Source: Chloroflexota bacterium
GTDB lineage: Bacteria; Chloroflexota; Dehalococcoidia; GIF9; UBA5629
Length of the DNA: 6,531 nt
Direction: 5' to 3'
Assembly: GCA_016875975.1 (NCBI GenBank)
Contig: VGOF01000086.1
Coordinates: forward strand, 1 to 6,531
Below are positions 5,721-6,531 of the stretch, one piece after another; within the stretch, counting starts at the first letter, position 1; each line of letters opens with the position of its first letter. The notes under the pieces are model-generated. The model saw nothing but the letters and a program-made list of their open reading frames with translations. It was not told the DNA's origin and did no database searches. The position numbers were made by a program, and so were the translations under genes.

Positions 5721-6531
5721 ATGGAGAATCTAAAATGCAAAGGTGCCCGGGACATGCTTCCTCAGGACACGGCATGTTTCAGATACATAGAGGACGCCTT
5801 TCGTCGCTCCTGCCTTGCTTGGGGCTACCAAGAGGTAAGAACGCCTACTCTTGAATATCTGAACCTGTTCACATCGGCTGGTACGCTCACGCCCAAAATG
5901 CTGAGCAGAGTTTATTCTTTCTTAGACTGGGATGGGTGGAGTGGAGAAAGGGTAGCCCTGAGGCCGGATGGCACCATTCCAGTTGCCAGACTATATGTAG
6001 AAAACCTAATCCAAGAAAAGACAGCCAAGCTGTTCTATGTGACAAACGTCTTTGCCTTTGAAGAGACGGGGAAAGAGAGCAGAGAAAAATGGCAGGGAGG
6101 AGTCGAGCTACTCGGCAGCTCCAAGTCAATAGCAGATGTGGAGTTGATCCTGCTAGCATTAGAGATCTTACGCAGCTTGGGCATAGAGGACTTCGAGTTA
6201 CAGCTATCCCATGCTGGCCTGTTGAAGTCATTGCTCGCAGAGCTTGAACTAAGCACAGAAGAAAATAGAGACTTGCTGACCCAAATCCTGGACGGCAACT
6301 GGCAACACCTAACACAAATCCAAACGAATAGCCCCGACGTGAATAGGGTGCTTTCTTTGCTATTGAATTTCAGGGGAAAGACCAGCGGTTTTCTTGAGAA
6401 CCTTAAGACTTTGCCCAAGCTTTCGCCAGCTCTGAAACGCGAGATCGATAATTTCGCTGAAGTTAGCAGCCTTCTAGATGCTACAGGCTGCAATTACCGA
6501 ATTGACGTTACCTCTGTGCGCAGCTTCGAGT
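5721..6531 (+). CDS. hisZ: ATP phosphoribosyltransferase regulatory subunit (HisRS-like HisZ), 3'-truncated by window edge
   Basis: HisZ resembles the catalytic core of histidyl-tRNA synthetase. It binds the short form of HisG, activating the first step of histidine synthesis and sensing histidine. ATG at 5721 has GAGGG 8 nt upstream, and 270 codons run open to the window end. Seen are KGARDMLP (7-14), LRPDGTIPVARLY (80-92), and YVTNVFAFEETGKESREKWQGGVELLG (106-132 region). Adenine/ATP contact by a true synthetase needs the motif-2 arginine of a VFR(Y/H)E segment; here the segment is VFAFE, with Ala112 in that place. QGGVELLG is the HisZ-style ending. The histidine-binding loop, usually RGLDYY, is reached at the window end as VRSFE. 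These changes argue for a regulatory protein, not a tRNA synthetase. A hisG gene probably lies downstream, outside the window. The remaining C-terminus cannot be judged. Confidence 0.88.
   Translation, partial: MENLKCKGARDMLPQDTACFRYIEDAFRRSCLAWGYQEVRTPTLEYLNLFTSAGTLTPKMLSRVYSFLDWDGWSGERVALRPDGTIPVARLYVENLIQEKTAKLFYVTNVFAFEETGKESREKWQGGVELLGSSKSIADVELILLALEILRSLGIEDFELQLSHAGLLKSLLAELELSTEENRDLLTQILDGNWQHLTQIQTNSPDVNRVLSLLLNFRGKTSGFLENLKTLPKLSPALKREIDNFAEVSSLLDATGCNYRIDVTSVRSFE

Noticed and set aside
5887..6493. Two long minus-strand frames opposite hisZ (5887-6315 and 6035-6493)
   Set aside because: They are antisense to a clearly recognised coding sequence, have no family features, and no ribosome sites or context of their own.
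5721..6531. Assignment of the right-end gene as histidyl-tRNA synthetase (hisS)
   Set aside because: The class II core is present, but the motif-2 arginine is Ala and the histidine loop begins RSFE rather than RGLD; the overall pattern fits HisZ.

Overview
The window is ordinary-looking bacterial chromosome: dense genes, short gaps and roughly balanced GC. Nothing indicates a plasmid, phage, transposon or CRISPR array. The histidine-pathway protein at the right end (a histidyl-tRNA-synthetase-like HisZ beginning KGARDMLP), the monofunctional biotin ligase, and the secreted PKD/Ig-like lipoprotein together suggest a Dehalococcoidia-type Chloroflexota genome. This placement comes from remembered protein resemblance, not from a search, and is moderate confidence at best.

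Layout, left to right. Positions 1-401 (+) hold the C-terminal part of purC, cut by the window edge. After a 26-bp convergent gap comes a minus-strand block transcribed right to left: a sirtuin (1746-2528, TTG start), then a 53-codon, very basic small ORF (1572-1733), then a lipoprotein with PKD and Ig-like domains (428-1540). Gaps inside this block are 12 and 31 bp, so it may be one transcript. The sirtuin and the biotin ligase birA (+, 2667-3449) are divergent, and the 138 bp between them hold back-to-back sigma-70-type promoters. birA converges, with a 36-bp gap, on a second minus-strand operon: nfeD (4247-5572, long form with a ClpP-like serine protease domain) followed by a slipin/stomatin gene (3486-4250). 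These two overlap by 4 bp (ATGA). nfeD and hisZ (+, 5721 to beyond 6531) are again divergent, and their 148-bp spacer also holds one good promoter per direction.

How the genes work together. purC (purine synthesis), hisZ (activation of the first histidine enzyme) and birA (biotinylation of carboxylases) are housekeeping genes. The nfeD-slipin pair is the known 'stomatin operon partner' arrangement: a membrane protease and its membrane-scaffold partner. The least explained part is the sirtuin, basic small protein and lipoprotein cluster. The small ORF is the best candidate for something undescribed.

No stretch over 300 bp lacks a gene. The two convergent gaps (402-427 and 3450-3485) contain no clear intrinsic terminator. 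I see no tRNA, rRNA, riboswitch or mobile element.
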